Assembly (NCBI GenBank): GCA_033060915.1
Contig: CM065388.1
Span: 39,099,501-39,163,500 of the forward strand
DNA length: 64,000 nucleotides
Origin: Euryodendron excelsum
Lineage: Eukaryota; Streptophyta; Magnoliopsida; Ericales; Pentaphylacaceae
Direction: 5' to 3'
Each line of letters begins with the position of its first letter. The first letter of the stretch is position 1. The position numbers and the translations under genes are program-made. The notes under the pieces are model-generated. The model saw nothing but the letters and a program-made list of their open reading frames with translations, did no database searches and was not told the origin of the DNA. Positions 23,214-35,400 of the stretch are shown in pieces.

Positions 23214-24850
23214 ATGGCCGCCAATCCTGATGAGTTATCATTTGTTTCTTGTGAAGAAGTCAATGAAATGATAACCAAGATCAATGAGATGTTCAAGCTC
23301 ATCCAGTCCGTGGCCATAAAGGAAGCTGTTTTAGCCCCCGTCATCATCTACTGTTTTTCCTAAGCACCCCGAACCTGCTAACCCAAGGGGTTGTGCTACA
23401 ATCTAACAATACTGGAAAAAACAAGGAAGACGCTAAGGGGGCCAATATTGAAGAAGAAGAAACCATACTGCTCTCACCTATTGTGAAAAGAACTTCCCTC
23501 GACCCTTTTAGTCTGAAAATTCAAGGGTTAGAGGACCCACTGCGAAGCCTCCACGGCCATGACTACTTTGGGCTTGCATCATATGACGAGTTATGTTTCT
23601 TCCCAGACCATCCGAAACTTGCCAAGTTTAAAATGCTTGACTTTCAAAATTATGATGGCACTAGTAATCCTATTGCCCACCTTCGCCTTTATGTTGGGGC
23701 ATTAAGTGGCCATAGAAACTATCTAAAACTCATCATGTAACTATTCCAACATAATCTCACTAGATCTGCCTTACAATGGTTTGCTTGACTCGACTTGAGG
23801 AAGATCACAACTTGGATCGAGCTGGTCAATGCGTTCAAAGCCCAATATTGCCACAAGATAGACCTCACTTTTGACCGATGGTCCTTGATGACGATGAGCA
23901 AAGGTGAGAAGAAAAGCTTTAAGAGCTATGCCCTTAGAAAGAGAGAAACAGCTGCACAAGTCAATCCCCCATTGAAAGAAAAGAAGTATGTACAATTGTT
24001 CGTACATACTTTACAAGGCATATACTATGAAAGGCTCTGCACGAGTATGGGGAAAAGTTTTTCCGAGCTCATCATGCAAGTAAAAATGATAGAAAACAAA
24101 CTCAAGACAAGGAGGATTACGGACCCTTATGCAAAAATTGGAGAAAGTTCTGACAATATAACCAAAAAATTGGCTACTACAAGGGGAGTAATCAAGAAGG
24201 AAAGTGAGGTGTCTACCATCTCACCTGTTCAACCACCTCAATACCGTCCACCACTTCAATCTCACCCTGTCTTACACATGCCCACTCTAAACATGCCTAC
24301 CCAAGCATCCAACTTTAGCCCTACTGGGGCACGACCTAATTTCAATAGGCCAGCCCGATGCTTCTGTAACTTTGATGCCTTAGCATGCACCCAAACCGAA
24401 GCCTACCATAACCTCTTGAAGAACAACATCCTAAAACCCATACCGGCCCATCCATTTTCAAGTCCTCTACGTCCAAACTTTAATGGCGCCCTCACCTGTA
24501 AGTATCATACGGGTAGCCAAGGGCATGACATTGAGAGTTGCTTTTCCCTCAAACATAAAATCCAAACCTTGATAGACAATAAAACCATCAATCTACAACT
24601 GGTGAACCCTACCCCTGCCTCTAATGGAACCACAAACCCTCTACCGAATCACGTTGTCAACTTGATATTAGAGGAAATAGAAGAAGGGGAGGAACTGGAT
24701 GTGATTGTGGTCGAAGACTATGATGGGGATTGGGAGACTAATGAAGAAAGTGATTTGGAAAAAGAGTTCTACCATGCCCAATCTATCTCTATGATCCTGA
24801 CAAAGTACATGATCCCTTTAAATGGCCAGTGGAAGAAACCGCGCTTATGA
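23214..24850 (+). pseudogene. gag: Element A gag (Retrotrans_gag, Tat type), broken
   Basis: From ATG 23214 (MAANPDELSFVSCEEVNEMI) the reading shifts frame before 23393. It then continues to 24850 in one frame with stops at 23738-23740 (TAA) and 23786-23788 (TGA, at an expected Trp-Leu/Asn position). The core shows FDGT-like NYDGTSNPIAHLRLYVGALS, LTRSALQWF, DLTFDRWSLMTMSKGEKKSF and LKEKKYVQLFVHTLQGIYYE, the capsid arrangement of plant Ty3/gypsy gag. A C-terminal CKYHTGSQGHDIESCFSLKH is a Tat-type CCHC-like knuckle. The protein would form the virus-like particle. No pol is fused or follows. Confidence 0.8.
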
Positions 24851-27189
24851 AGGGGCCCCCTTCCAAAGAAATGGTCGCTGATGGTTAGGGAGCTGAATTT
24901 CTACACCCTAGGTATGTCGCAGTTGAATGCCATTTATTGGAAAACCCCTAGCCCGCAACTGAGTTTAACTATGAAGACATGGGCTGAGAACTGGAAGAGT
25001 CAAAAACACAGACAGAGTCGTTCAAGTTGGAGGGAGGCGAGCTAGCCACCCTGTTTATGGAAGAACCTGCTGCCAAGGACAATAAGGGGGTCAATGAAGC
25101 TGACAACTGCACTGTCATTGTCAACACACCCGAAGCTCTAGAAGAAGCCTTTGCCTGCCTTGCCTTGGCTAGAGATCGAAATCATGGATGGAGTGTTGGA
25201 AATATGGGCATCATCCCAAAACCATACTAAGAAAAGGAATCTCGTCAAAAAGCGTACAAGAGATGGGTATTTTCACCCACTTTCTTTGTATCCCCTTTTA
25301 TTTTTTGTCTTTAAATTGATGTTTGCATTTCCACTCTGCTTAAAAACTCTATGATTTTTACTACAATAATAAAATGATAGTCTTTTCATTCATCATTGTT
25401 ATCTTATGTTTTTCTTATGAATGGTGAATGCTTCCTACATAAAGGGCATGGTCTATCTTATGGAGGACCTGACTTAAAGGGTATGATAGCATGAGTTCAC
25501 CACTCGCTAAAGGATCAACTTCTCAAAAAGAGAGAGAGAATGAGGATGAGTGAGGAAACTACCCCAAAAGCAACACTTGCAAGACACCAAATCTAAGCGA
25601 TGTGTGGCCAAACTATGAAAAGGAAGAGGAGCCATCTTTCATATCCCCACAAAAAAAAGTGTTGTGTATCTGCCTTTGCTTAACCCACTAGTGCCTCACA
25701 GAAAGTGAAGATTTCTTGTCAACCTTGATCCAACACTATTCCCCCCATACTGAGGCAAACATATAACTGAGAACTCCAAAAAGCATGTCATTCATCCTCC
25801 ATAAAGCTAAAGCAACGTTAAAGGCCCTATGGATCAAGCAATCTAGTTCAAAGTGAAGAGAGGTCCTCATTTCATTTCCCATACAATCAAAAGCAACCAT
25901 TTTCAAACCTTTTGAGCCGGTCACTTTCCCTTTCAAGAAAACCCCAACCTAGGGATCACCACCCACAATGGGTTAGATTGAAGTGCTAAGGAAAAGATCT
26001 GGAAAAAAAAAGTTGTAAAGATGTTCGTCTTGTAAAAAGAAAAGAAGAAGAAATGGAAGAAAAAGAAAAGCAAAGAGAAAGAGTCGCCAAGGGGCAAGAG
26101 GCCAAAAAAAAAATGGCCAGAAGAAAAATCATTTTGTGCCATACAGTAAAAGCCAGAAGAGAAAAAAGTCATTTCATGGGATCCTGAGAAATATACAGTA
26201 AAGGCAAGAAAAAAGTTCCAAAGGTGATCCTAGGTGATAAAGAAGCCCCAATAGAAGCTCTAGATTCGAGCCTTTACCTTTTCTTATTAAACCCAAAACT
26301 ATGGCCTACACTACACCCTATTAAAGTCCACTCTGATTGAAAAATGGATTGTTTGATCTAAATGAGCTAGACGTGTTGCCAAAGCTGAAGAATAATGCTA
26401 ACCTTACTGGAAAAACAATCAAGGATGGAATGGATCTAAACCCTACCGAAAGTGACATTAAACTTGAGCCTGCATGTCCCGTTGTTTTAAAACCCCATAA
26501 CTTAGCCTACATTATGGTCCTACAACAAAGTTTCCTCAAATTGAAAGACTGGCTACTCATCGCTATGCCAAACGTCAGGTAATTAGTTGCTAAAGCCACG
26601 AGGGTTAAGAGTTCAAGCCAAATGATCCCATACACTAATCCAAGATAGAAAATTAGAGTCGGTCAAAGGGTTGAGAAAGGTACAAAATGCTATCATCCGG
26701 TCAAAGCAAGGTCGAACTGAAAGAAAGACCAGACTCATGACACGAAAGGAGTTGTCATTTCAAGGATGTATAATTTGATAGCGCTACATTCATTATATTA
26801 ACTTTTACATCCCTAACATGTGTATATATTTTGATAAAATTTTGGTATGAGCTTCGCATACATAGGATATAACTCCTTATAGAAACAGAAGTCACCAAAG
26901 CAGTTTAATATCATTTCCTGTAATAAATAAACATCATCCTTATCCCTGTACATGCATCTGTCCATATACCTAGTTATGCAAATCACAAATATCCCTGCTT
27001 GTCCATGCATTAATACATATATCTAACTATCTAAATCGTAAATATCTATTTATGCAAAATTTACAAAATAAACTGTCTAACAATAAAACTAAATACATCT
27101 CCAAGATGGAATACAGGAAAAATCTGAGTGTATAGCAAGGCAAAGGAGTAACTAAGTATTGTCAAAACAAAAAGAGGGAAAGGATAACA
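24851..27189. other. Element A region between gag and the antisense frame
   Basis: No pol motif in any frame. It has a short gag-like extension (25027-25230, NTPEALEEAFACLALA), purine-rich DNA (about 25980-26170) and two ~200-bp units starting at gcctaca (26304, 26504) that include LNELDVLPKL-type words. The same landmarks (gccaaggggcaagagg, gactagacgtgtt-like) recur in element B at 61840-62640, so this segment is shared by the family. Confidence 0.6.
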
Positions 27190-28896
27190 TACCCCGCCAC
27201 CTCCCATTTGAGCCAACCGTGCTGTCAAGGAAGCTACCTCTGCCTAAAAATAATCCCTCTCTATCTAGAACTGGTCCCGCTCAGTCTAGTATCGGTCCCT
27301 CTGATCTCTCACGGTAGTGAACTGAGCCTGGGGCACGTATCCTCCAGCTCGACGCCATAAATCCACCACCTCCTGGCCAACAGCATACCCACCGACTACC
27401 ACCCCAAACTAAATGAAGGCACCTATAGAATGAGCTCTAAAATATACGGCGTAATAAGTCTCTAGAGGAAGCAAGAACCCGACACCTGGCTGACGCTCCT
27501 CATATGGAATGGGGACTCCCTTAACCAAGGCTCCGAACATGTACTTTGGCAGATCCCTTGCTAACCGGAACTCCTCACGAAACTAACTCTAATGCCGATC
27601 TCCTAGATAAGACTCCCAGGAATCATTGTTGAAAAAGGAAACTCTTGATAGGGACAACAGGACCAAGTACCTGACCGCCTTATAATGAACCGATCTGACA
27701 AAAGGCCGCCAAGTCACATCCCTCGCCTTGATGAGCTCTAGGTTAGCCCGTATCATCACAAAGTCAGTAATCTCAGATTGTTGGGCTACCTGATCACGAG
27801 GCCACCTCAAGGCTCAGGGATAAAGATCAGCCTCAATAACCTTAGGGCTGCGGATCGGTAAGTACTCATAGCTCCACCAGACAAGAAAGGGCCAAAAACT
27901 AGTCACACTACCCCAGCTGGAGGTAGTCCAAACTCACATGGATTGAAGGAAGCAGCCAAAGGAAAAAGACCCCCAGTCCAACTCAGATAAAGCTCCAAGA
28001 TCGGCTACTATGCTCACCAATCAAAAAGGGACGAGCAACTTATTGTTGTTGCAGAAGCAGCTGAAAATGATGTACAAAATAAGTCATCGCCTCATGATAT
28101 CTCATTGTGCTGGAGATGACTTAACAGCAAAGGTACTCTCGTCCTAATTAAGCTAAGAAACTGGAAAATCAGAACGCTTAGGAGGAGGCAAGTCCAACAA
28201 AGCACACGCATCAGCCTTGCTGACTGACTGTAGGGTGATCCGTCGACTAACAAAAAAAGGCCCTATAATAATGGCCTAATCCAATAGAGTAGGACCCAGC
28301 TCGAAGCCCACAAAGTGAAAAATACCCGTCTTACCAAACCACCTCTCAATCAAGGCCAACACCAAATATCTGTTCAGGCGGTTAGCATGTAATCCCATGA
28401 AGGCTCCAAACCTAATCTCCGCCAAGAAGGCCCAGCAAGATGGAGCCGCCCACTGCATAGTGCTGAAGACAAGATGAACAGCCCCTCTGAACGATGCGTG
28501 TACTTGTGGATGAGGCAAGTGCTACCGAGAGTATACACTAGGGTGATAAGCTAAATCCCCTAGCGGAGGAATATCTGGTATCTCCAAATCACCAAGATCA
28601 GCATTTGTCTGCCTATGTCTAAAGGAGGCCCTCCCATAGCCGGTCACACGATCACCAAGGCCCGGTTCCTCCTTATCTGCATCTATCTCCTCTTTAAAGG
28701 CCTACTCGACTAGAAGGAAGGGGTCGACTGGAGGTCTACTCCCCCTTCTTCTCTGACTAGAGGATGCCCGGCTAACAGATCTTCGAATACCCCTGGAGTG
28801 GCTAGAACTACCAGTAGAATCCGTGCAGGCACCTTTCCCAGATCGGCGCCTCCTCTCCAAACTGTCATCGCTCGGGTCAACCATCTTGAAAGCCAA
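27190..28896 (-). pseudogene. Antisense extra reading frame of element A, PMD-like, decayed
   Basis: Read from 28896 leftwards, one frame runs about 1.7 kb with around 15 stops and no obvious frameshift. The N-terminus is Ser/Arg-rich (STGSSSHSRGIRRSVSRASS). The middle has LVLALIERWFGKTGIFHF followed by GFELGPTLLD, which fits the plant mobile domain ALVERW..THTFHL..E..TL.D pattern. The C-terminus is coiled-coil-like: ERD units spaced seven codons apart, then AEVASLTARLAQ. Antisense extra frames between pol and the 3' LTR, some PMD-related, are known in Tat-lineage elements. Function in the element is unknown. Many stops sit where Gln is expected, fitting C-to-T decay. Family assignment is moderate. 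Confidence 0.6.
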
Positions 28897-28979
28897 ATCA
28901 AGGTAAGAATCTCGACATATGGTAAGTATAGCTCAAAAAGGTAAAAGAGATGAAAAACAAGAAGGAAAAAAGAAGAAAG

Positions 28980-29172
28980 AAAAAAAGTGAAAAAGATTTC
29001 AAATATTAAGTCAAAAATGAATTTCCTACACATTTTGATTTTAAAAGTCTAGTTTCAAGTCAAAATGAATTTTCTATACATTTTTCTTTCAAAAGATTTT
29101 CAATTTCGAGTCAAAATGAATTTTATACACATTTTACCTTCAAAATTTTCAGTTTTAATTCAAAATGATTTT
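28980..29172. repeat. ~60-bp tandem repeats upstream of the antisense frame
   Basis: Diverged units of the form ttcaagtcaaaatgaatttt, ctacacattttg and ctttcaaaag occur about three times here and continue at 40470-40545 after element C. They therefore formed one array before C inserted. Confidence 0.75.
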
Positions 29173-29173
29173 T

Positions 29174-30518
29174 TGATTGTACTTTAAAAAAGTATAATCA
29201 GAGTCTCTAATTGTAAGCTATTTGTAGGAATTATTTACACATTATTTATTATTTTAATATAATTTTGGTATTTCTTTATGTTTTCATGTCTTCTATAAAT
29301 TCACAGTTAAAATTGAATTAAATGTAGCAGGCATGCATACAGATCATAATTAATACTAAAAATATATATAGATATATGTAGGTGATATTATTGTGTGTAT
29401 GTATTATATGTATATGTATGAGTATATGTATAGTAAATATGATATTATAAGTATAATATATATATATATATATATATTTGTGTGTGTGTGTGTACAGGTG
29501 AAAGCAAAGAAAGAAAAAAATAAAAACAAATAAACATGTTGTCGGCAATCAAATGGAGTGAATTGAATGAAATGCAAGTGGATGCATTATGGAATGCAAG
29601 TAGGTGTATTATAAAATGCATTATGGAATGCAAGTGAATGTATTATGAAATGCATTATAGAATGCAAGTTGATGCATGATGCCTATAAAAAGCTTCACTT
29701 GGCAGAAGGGAAAAAAAGAGTTTTTGATAGGGAGTTGGAGAGAAAGCTCTTTCTTTCTCTTTCATTTAATCAGTTAATTGTTAATAGTTGTTCAACCAGT
29801 TAAATTTTTCTTCTTGTTATTCTACTGTAATAAATTCTTTTATTTATGAAATTTTTTTTTTTCACATTGAGTATTTTCAATACTATGAGTACCTAGTTTA
29901 ATTCTTGGAGCCAATTGTGAAGATCATCTGGAAATCTTAGAATATCAATGGAGGTAATTGAGTTTTCATTATTTATATTTAAAATCTTTCAATTCTTAGT
30001 AATTAAATTCTAGATCTTTGAGAAAACTTAAATTCTTGACTAAGTTTGGTAATTTCTATGCACGAATATTATTTTGGTATAGTTATTACACAAATCGATG
30101 GTATGAATTTATGACTTTAATTTTATTATTCTAGATTTAATTATTATAGAATTTTTGTTTTAAAAGCTAAATATTCCGAATCAAAGGCTCAAAACGAAGC
30201 CAATGATTTGAGTTATGAACCTCCGTTGAAATTTTGGGTGAATTAGGTGAATCTAAGACCGTTTTATTAAATTCTATTTAAATTCTAGTTCCATAATCAT
30301 CAAATCTTCCAAAGCAAAATATTTTTCTTTTGGTTACTATTTTTCTGCACCAACTGTCCAAATTTCAACGGTACTATTCTTAGTAGAATTCAAACAAGTT
30401 GGCTTAGGTTCCAACTGAAGCCATTGCAATACTACAGTTTCGATATCAACTTATCAAGTTATTACTACATCACAACCGCACACTGGCGGATTTTAATCAC
30501 ATTATTTACAAGTGACTA
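29174..30518 (+). repeat. Element C 5' LTR
   Basis: Starts TGATTGTACTTT and ends gtgacta (TA where the 3' LTR has CA). It has TG/TA microsatellites (about 29457-29492), repeated gaatgcaagtggatgcatta units and TATAAAAA at 29684. It lacks about 145 bp that the 3' LTR holds at ~40245-40390. Confidence 0.88.
29684..29691 (+). promoter_or_regulatory. TATA box, element C 5' LTR
   Basis: TATAAAAA after gatgcatgatgcc. The same box is at 39473-39480 in the 3' LTR. Confidence 0.65.
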
Positions 30519-30523
30519 GTTTT

Positions 30524-30539
30524 TGGCGCCGTTGTGGGG
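30524..30539 (+). other. Primer-binding site, element C
   Basis: TGGCGCCGTTGTGGGG lies five bases after the 5' LTR. It matches the Athila-type site, usually attributed to tRNA-Asp; the tRNA match was not checked here. Confidence 0.8.
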
Positions 30540-31564
30540 GAATGGCTTTTGAAAAAATAATGCAAAAATAAAAATAAAAAAATAAAAAAAATAAAAAATA
30601 AAAATAATAATAATAATACCTTTGCTGGAATTTAAGGATAATTGATTGTTTTTCTACCTCAATGAAGGAGTTGGACTGTATATAAATGTATTTTTTTTCT
30701 TTAAGTGGATAACCCTGAGCGGATAATTTCTGGGGTTACCATTACTAATATTTTACTTTTTGCACTTTAATTTCAGCCTTGTACATTTTTTTTTTCCTTG
30801 TGGTTAACTTCTTTGATTAGCATACTCGCCTACTGCTGGACGAAGCCAGTCAAGTTGGTTACCATATTTTCTATTTTCATTTTTCATCTAACCTATCTAA
30901 TTCATCTAAATTACTAACTATTTTTCTTTTATTTAGTGGATAACCAATGTTGGTTACCATTCTAACATTTTATTTTCTGCACTTTATTTTAACTCTTTTT
31001 GTTTTTCTTTGTGGTTTACCTTTCGAGTTGATTCACCGTCTATTTAGGTCGACGCCGCTCACTAAGGTTACCATAACTTTGTTACTAACTTGTCTAACAT
31101 TATTTTCGTTTGTTATTTTTGTGTGCAGGTATTTTAGTATATTGTTGTAATTTGTTATTTTTATTTTTATTATTATTAGTATCTTATTGTTAGCCAACTT
31201 CAAAAGTACTTTGGTCTAGTCATTACTCTACCCATATCCCTTCAGGTAGGTGACCTTCCATTTCCTCAATGCTGAGAGCCTTCAATATTGTTTCTCTTCT
31301 CATCCCCGTTTTGTTGGGGACCCACTTAGATTTTTAGCCCGACATTTTGACTTGTAAGGTTTGTATCAATGGTTCGGGAAGGATTAATTTATATCCTCAT
31401 AAGGTACGTACACTTTTATGAAGTATTTCATTAGAGATGTGCATGGATGATTGGTAAGCGTTGACTCTTCTAGTGATCTTTCTCCCATTTTCCGTACTCT
31501 TTCCCCATTAAGGACTTCTGTTCCAAATATTCAGTTAGTTAACCGAGCTCCTAGTTCTATCCCA
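30540..31564 (+). other. Element C leader with A-rich tract and internal duplication
   Basis: An aataaaaa-rich tract lies at 30556-30617. A ~240-bp unit is then duplicated: gtggataacc ... ggttaccattacta ... tgcacttt near 30700-30790 matches gtggataacc ... ggttaccattctaac ... tgcacttt near 30930-31010. No coding function is seen. Confidence 0.7.
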
Positions 31565-33387
31565 ATGGCCGAAGAATTTGATCCTCAACCACCTGTGAAT
31601 CCTAATCCACCAAATCCAAATAATGGACCTGAAGGTGGGAGTGTACATGGTGATCCTCCCCATAGGTCTTTTAGGGATTATCTGAATCCTGCTAGGCAAG
31701 CACCTACCTCTTGCATTGTTCTTCTTGCGCATCACGCAGCGATGACTTTAAAACCGAGAATGATCCAGCTGATAAATCCATTTCATGGTTTGGATTCTGG
31801 AAAACTATATCAGCACATAAAAGATTTTGAGGATGTATGTTCTATGTTCTTCGATAATTCTTACCCAAGGGAAATGGTACTTTTAAAACTCTTCCCGTTT
31901 TCTCTCAAAGACAAGGCCAAGACATGGTTCAATTCATTAAGGCCTAGGTCTATTCTTGGCAAGATCTTTAGACAGAATTCTTGAAAAAATTCTTCACTGA
32001 GCATAAAACTGAGGCGATTTGTTGCCAAATCTCTCAATTTGCCCCTATGTCTAATGAATCGTTCTTCTAATGTTGGGAGAGATTCAAAGATTTGTTGAGT
32101 ACTTGTCCACATCATGGTTTCACCAATTGGCATATCATAAATACTTTCTATTTATCATTAACTCCATAAATAAAGCAATTCATTGAGTCTATGTGCGTAG
32201 GGACTTTGTATGACAAAGACCCATCTGAAGCGTATGACTTTTTTGATTACATAGCGAATTTGGCTAGAGATTAGGCCACAACTGGGACCCAAAATCCTGA
32301 GTCTAAGCCAAGGGTAACATTTCAACTTAATCAAGTGGATGATCTAAATGCTAGAGTTGCTACACTTACCCAAAAGATAGAAGCCTTAGAGACAAGTAAG
32401 GTCAATATTGTGAAAACTGAGTCTCCCAGGGAAGAGAGCTATTTAATGTGTGGTACAATGGAACATGACACTGTTGCATGTCCAATTATACCAGGATTCA
32501 AGGAGGCTTTACATGGCCAAGCCAATGCGGTTGGCCAACATCAGGGTATATATAGTGATCAACGAGTTGGGGGGAACTTTTTCTCAAACACATATAACCC
32601 TAGATGGAGAAATCACCCAAACTTTGGGTGGAGAAATGAGGGTCCTTCGAATCCTCAAGTATTCCAAGGAGGGCCTCAAAACCCTCAACCTTTTCAATCC
32701 CAACCTATTCAAGCTCAACAATCCATGCCTTTCCAACTCCAACCTAATGCATACCAACCCCCTCATAGGAAACCATTAGAAGATAATGTTCATCAATTAA
32801 CAAATGATATGAGAGGAGTCAATAATAGGGTGGATAGGCAGGACAAAGTGTTAGACCAACACACTAGGATGTTGGAGGACATAGCAAAGCAAATGTCAAC
32901 TTTGACACAAGCTTTGACCCATCAAGTGTCAGGAAGATTTCCATCTCAACCCCAACCAAATCCAATTCCCAATAAGCAAGTGAACATGACCGAAGCGAGG
33001 ACTGATCCTCAATCCAGTCATGAACAAGTTCAATCCATCACAACCTTGAGGAGCGGAAAAATTATTGATAAAACCATTCACCCTAGAAAGGAAACTCTTA
33101 AGGTTAGTGATGAAGAGAAGGGAGATGTGAGAGAACAAGACAGAGAAAAAGATGAGAGTGGGAAAGAAAAAGAACAAGTTGAGCCAGTCTTAGAGCCAAC
33201 CAAAGTATCTAAGGATGAAGGCATTAATGCTGTGAAATATGCCCCGTTTCCTCATAGATTGACCAAACCAAAACATGAGCTTCAGAATTCTGAAATTTAT
33301 GAAGTGTTTAAGCAGGTCAAGGTCAACATTCCAATCTTAGATGCTATCAAGCAAATTCCCTCCTATACCAAGTTCTTGAAAGACTAG
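31565..33387 (+). pseudogene. gag: Element C gag (Athila type), broken
   Basis: ATG 31565 (MAEEFDPQPP) opens a frame that reads SFRDYLNPARQAPTSC, then FHGLDSGKLYQHIKDFEDVC, then LKLFPFSLKDKAKTWFNSLR, the Athila capsid core. A frameshift near 31976 moves the reading by one base. Stops follow near 32069 (FF-stop-CWERF), 32168 and 32272. The frame is then open from 32335 to 33387, with a partial knuckle (CGTMEHDTVACP), an Asn/Pro/Gln-rich segment and an acidic Lys/Glu-rich tail. The product would be the structural particle protein. It stops at 33385-33387, short of a protease. Confidence 0.8.
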
Positions 33388-33639
33388 TGTACTGTGAAAA
33401 GGAGGTTGCATGTCAAATAAACTGCCTTCATGAATGAGAGCCAAAGTGCGATTTTGCAATATAAGTCCCCACCGAAGTATAAGGAGAAGTATATTGCATT
33501 GAGTCTATTGTGCAAGAGTATTTTGAGAGTGAATTATTTGAGGATCCTATTGAAAAAGCTCTTATTTCGAGCAAGCCACATGACCAGTTAGATTGTTATT
33601 GTGTCAAGTCTAGGGATACAATTCCTGGAGCGGTAGAGA

Positions 33640-35400
33640 GAGAATAATGTATACAAGTGGGTCACTGGACTCCAACATTTGAGCCTTTAATTCCTAGTGT
33701 CATAAAGTCTGTCCCTTTTGAACAAAAAGCACCTACTCCGGAAAGAAAACCTTTATCATCTACATTGAAGTATGCATTCCTTGGTGAAGGTGTGTCTTAT
33801 CCTGTTGTTATATCCTCTAGCCTATCTGAAGGCCAAGAGAAGAGCCTTGTGCAAGTGTTTAAGAATCATAGAAAAGCCTTAGGTTAGACCATTGCAGGCC
33901 TTTACGGTATTAGTTCTCTTGCATGTACACATTGTATATATTTTGAGGAAGAGTCTAAACCAGTGCGTCAAATGCAAAGACGTCTAAATCCTAACATGAA
34001 GGAAATTGTGAGAGGAGAAGTACTGAAGCTTCTCAATGTGGGTATCATATACCCCATCTCTGATTCAAAATGGGTTAGTCCAACCCAAGTTGTTCCTAAG
34101 AAATCTGGAGTTACGGTAATTCAAAATGAGAAAAATGAACTAGGGCCCACTAGGATTCAAACTGGGTGGCGCATGTGTATTGATTACCGTCAACTAAATG
34201 CTGTTACTAGAAAAGACCACTTCCCACTCCCATTCTTGGACCAAGTCTTAGAACGAGTGGCAGGACGAGCCTTTTACTATTTTTTATATGGGTACTCTGG
34301 GTACAACCCAATTGAAATTGCCTTAGAATACCAAGATAAGACAACTTTCACATGTCCTTTTGGTACTTATGCTTACAAAAGAATGCCCTTCGGCTTGTGT
34401 AATGCACCGGCCACCTTTCAAAGGTGCATGATGAGTATCTTTAGTGATACAGTGGAGAGATTTTTGGAGGTGTTCATGGATGATTTTTTGTGTATGGAGA
34501 TACCTATGAGAGTTGTTTGGAACACCTCGAGAAGGTGTTAGAAAGATGTAAGGAGAGTAACCTTGTCCTAAACTAGGAAAAGTGCCACTTTATGGTGACA
34601 CATGGTATAGTGCTTGGACACATCGTGTCTAGCAAAGGGATTGAGGTAGATAAAGCCAAAGTTGAACTGATCCAGAAACTACCTACTCCTAGAACTATGA
34701 AAGACATTCGATCTCTCCTTGGGCATGTTGGTTTCTATCGGCGATTTATAGCAGGATTTAGTCCCATCTCTCATCTAATATGCCATCTATTGTCAAACGA
34801 CGTTTCATTTGAATAGACGTCTGAATGCCAAGAAGCTTTCGACAAACTTAAAGGGTTGTTGACAACTGCACCTATCATTCGGTCACCCGATTGGTCTTTA
34901 CCTTTTGAGTTAATGTGTGATGCTAGTGATTATGCTGTAGGAGCAATTTTAGGGTAGAGAGTGGACAAGAAACCCTATATGATCTATTATGCAAGCAAAA
35001 CCTTGAATGAAGCCCAAATGAACTATACCATAACCGAAAAGGAACTCCTTGTTGTCGTGTTTGCATTAGATAAATTTCGATCATACTTAGTGGTCATTAG
35101 TCATCATATACACTGACCATTATGCACTAAAGTACTTGCTCACCAAGCCTAATGCAAAATCACGCCTCATCTGTTAGATTCTTTTGTTACAAGAGTTCCA
35201 TATTGAAATTCGAGACAAGAAAGGGGTAGAGAATGTAGTTGCTGACCACTTGTCAAGGCTCCCTACTGATGGGAAGCCAAAGATACTGTTCCTATCAATG
35301 AGTATTTTCCGGACGAGCACCTTTTCCAAATCCAAGCACTTTCTCAAGCAACTGTTTCATGGTTTGCTGATATAGCCAACTTTTTGGCTACTAGCAAGAT
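33640..35400 (+). pseudogene. pol: Element C reverse transcriptase and RNase H, broken
   Basis: The frames at 33657-33887, 33963-34541 and 34592-34816 follow RT order: EEVLKLL-like GEVLKLLNVGIIYPISDSKW, then WRMCIDYRQLNAVTRKDHFP, then TTFTCPFGTYAYKRMPFGLC, NAPATFQRCM and FMDDF. The motif A aspartate is Tyr (TAT at 34287-34289, in FLYGYSGYN). RNase H follows (LMCDASDYAVGAIL, then TITEKELLVVVFALDKF) with a TAG between them near 34956. Stops and frame changes follow near 34539 and 34816. RT would copy element RNA to DNA; this copy cannot. Between gag and RT only ~250 bp remain and no DSG/DLGAS-type protease motif is present. Confidence 0.85.

Noticed and set aside
29318..29633. Minus-strand frames rich in His/Thr/Ile/Tyr (HTHTHK, YIYIYI), repeated at 39107-39334
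   Set aside because: Read-through of GT/TA microsatellites in the element C LTRs.
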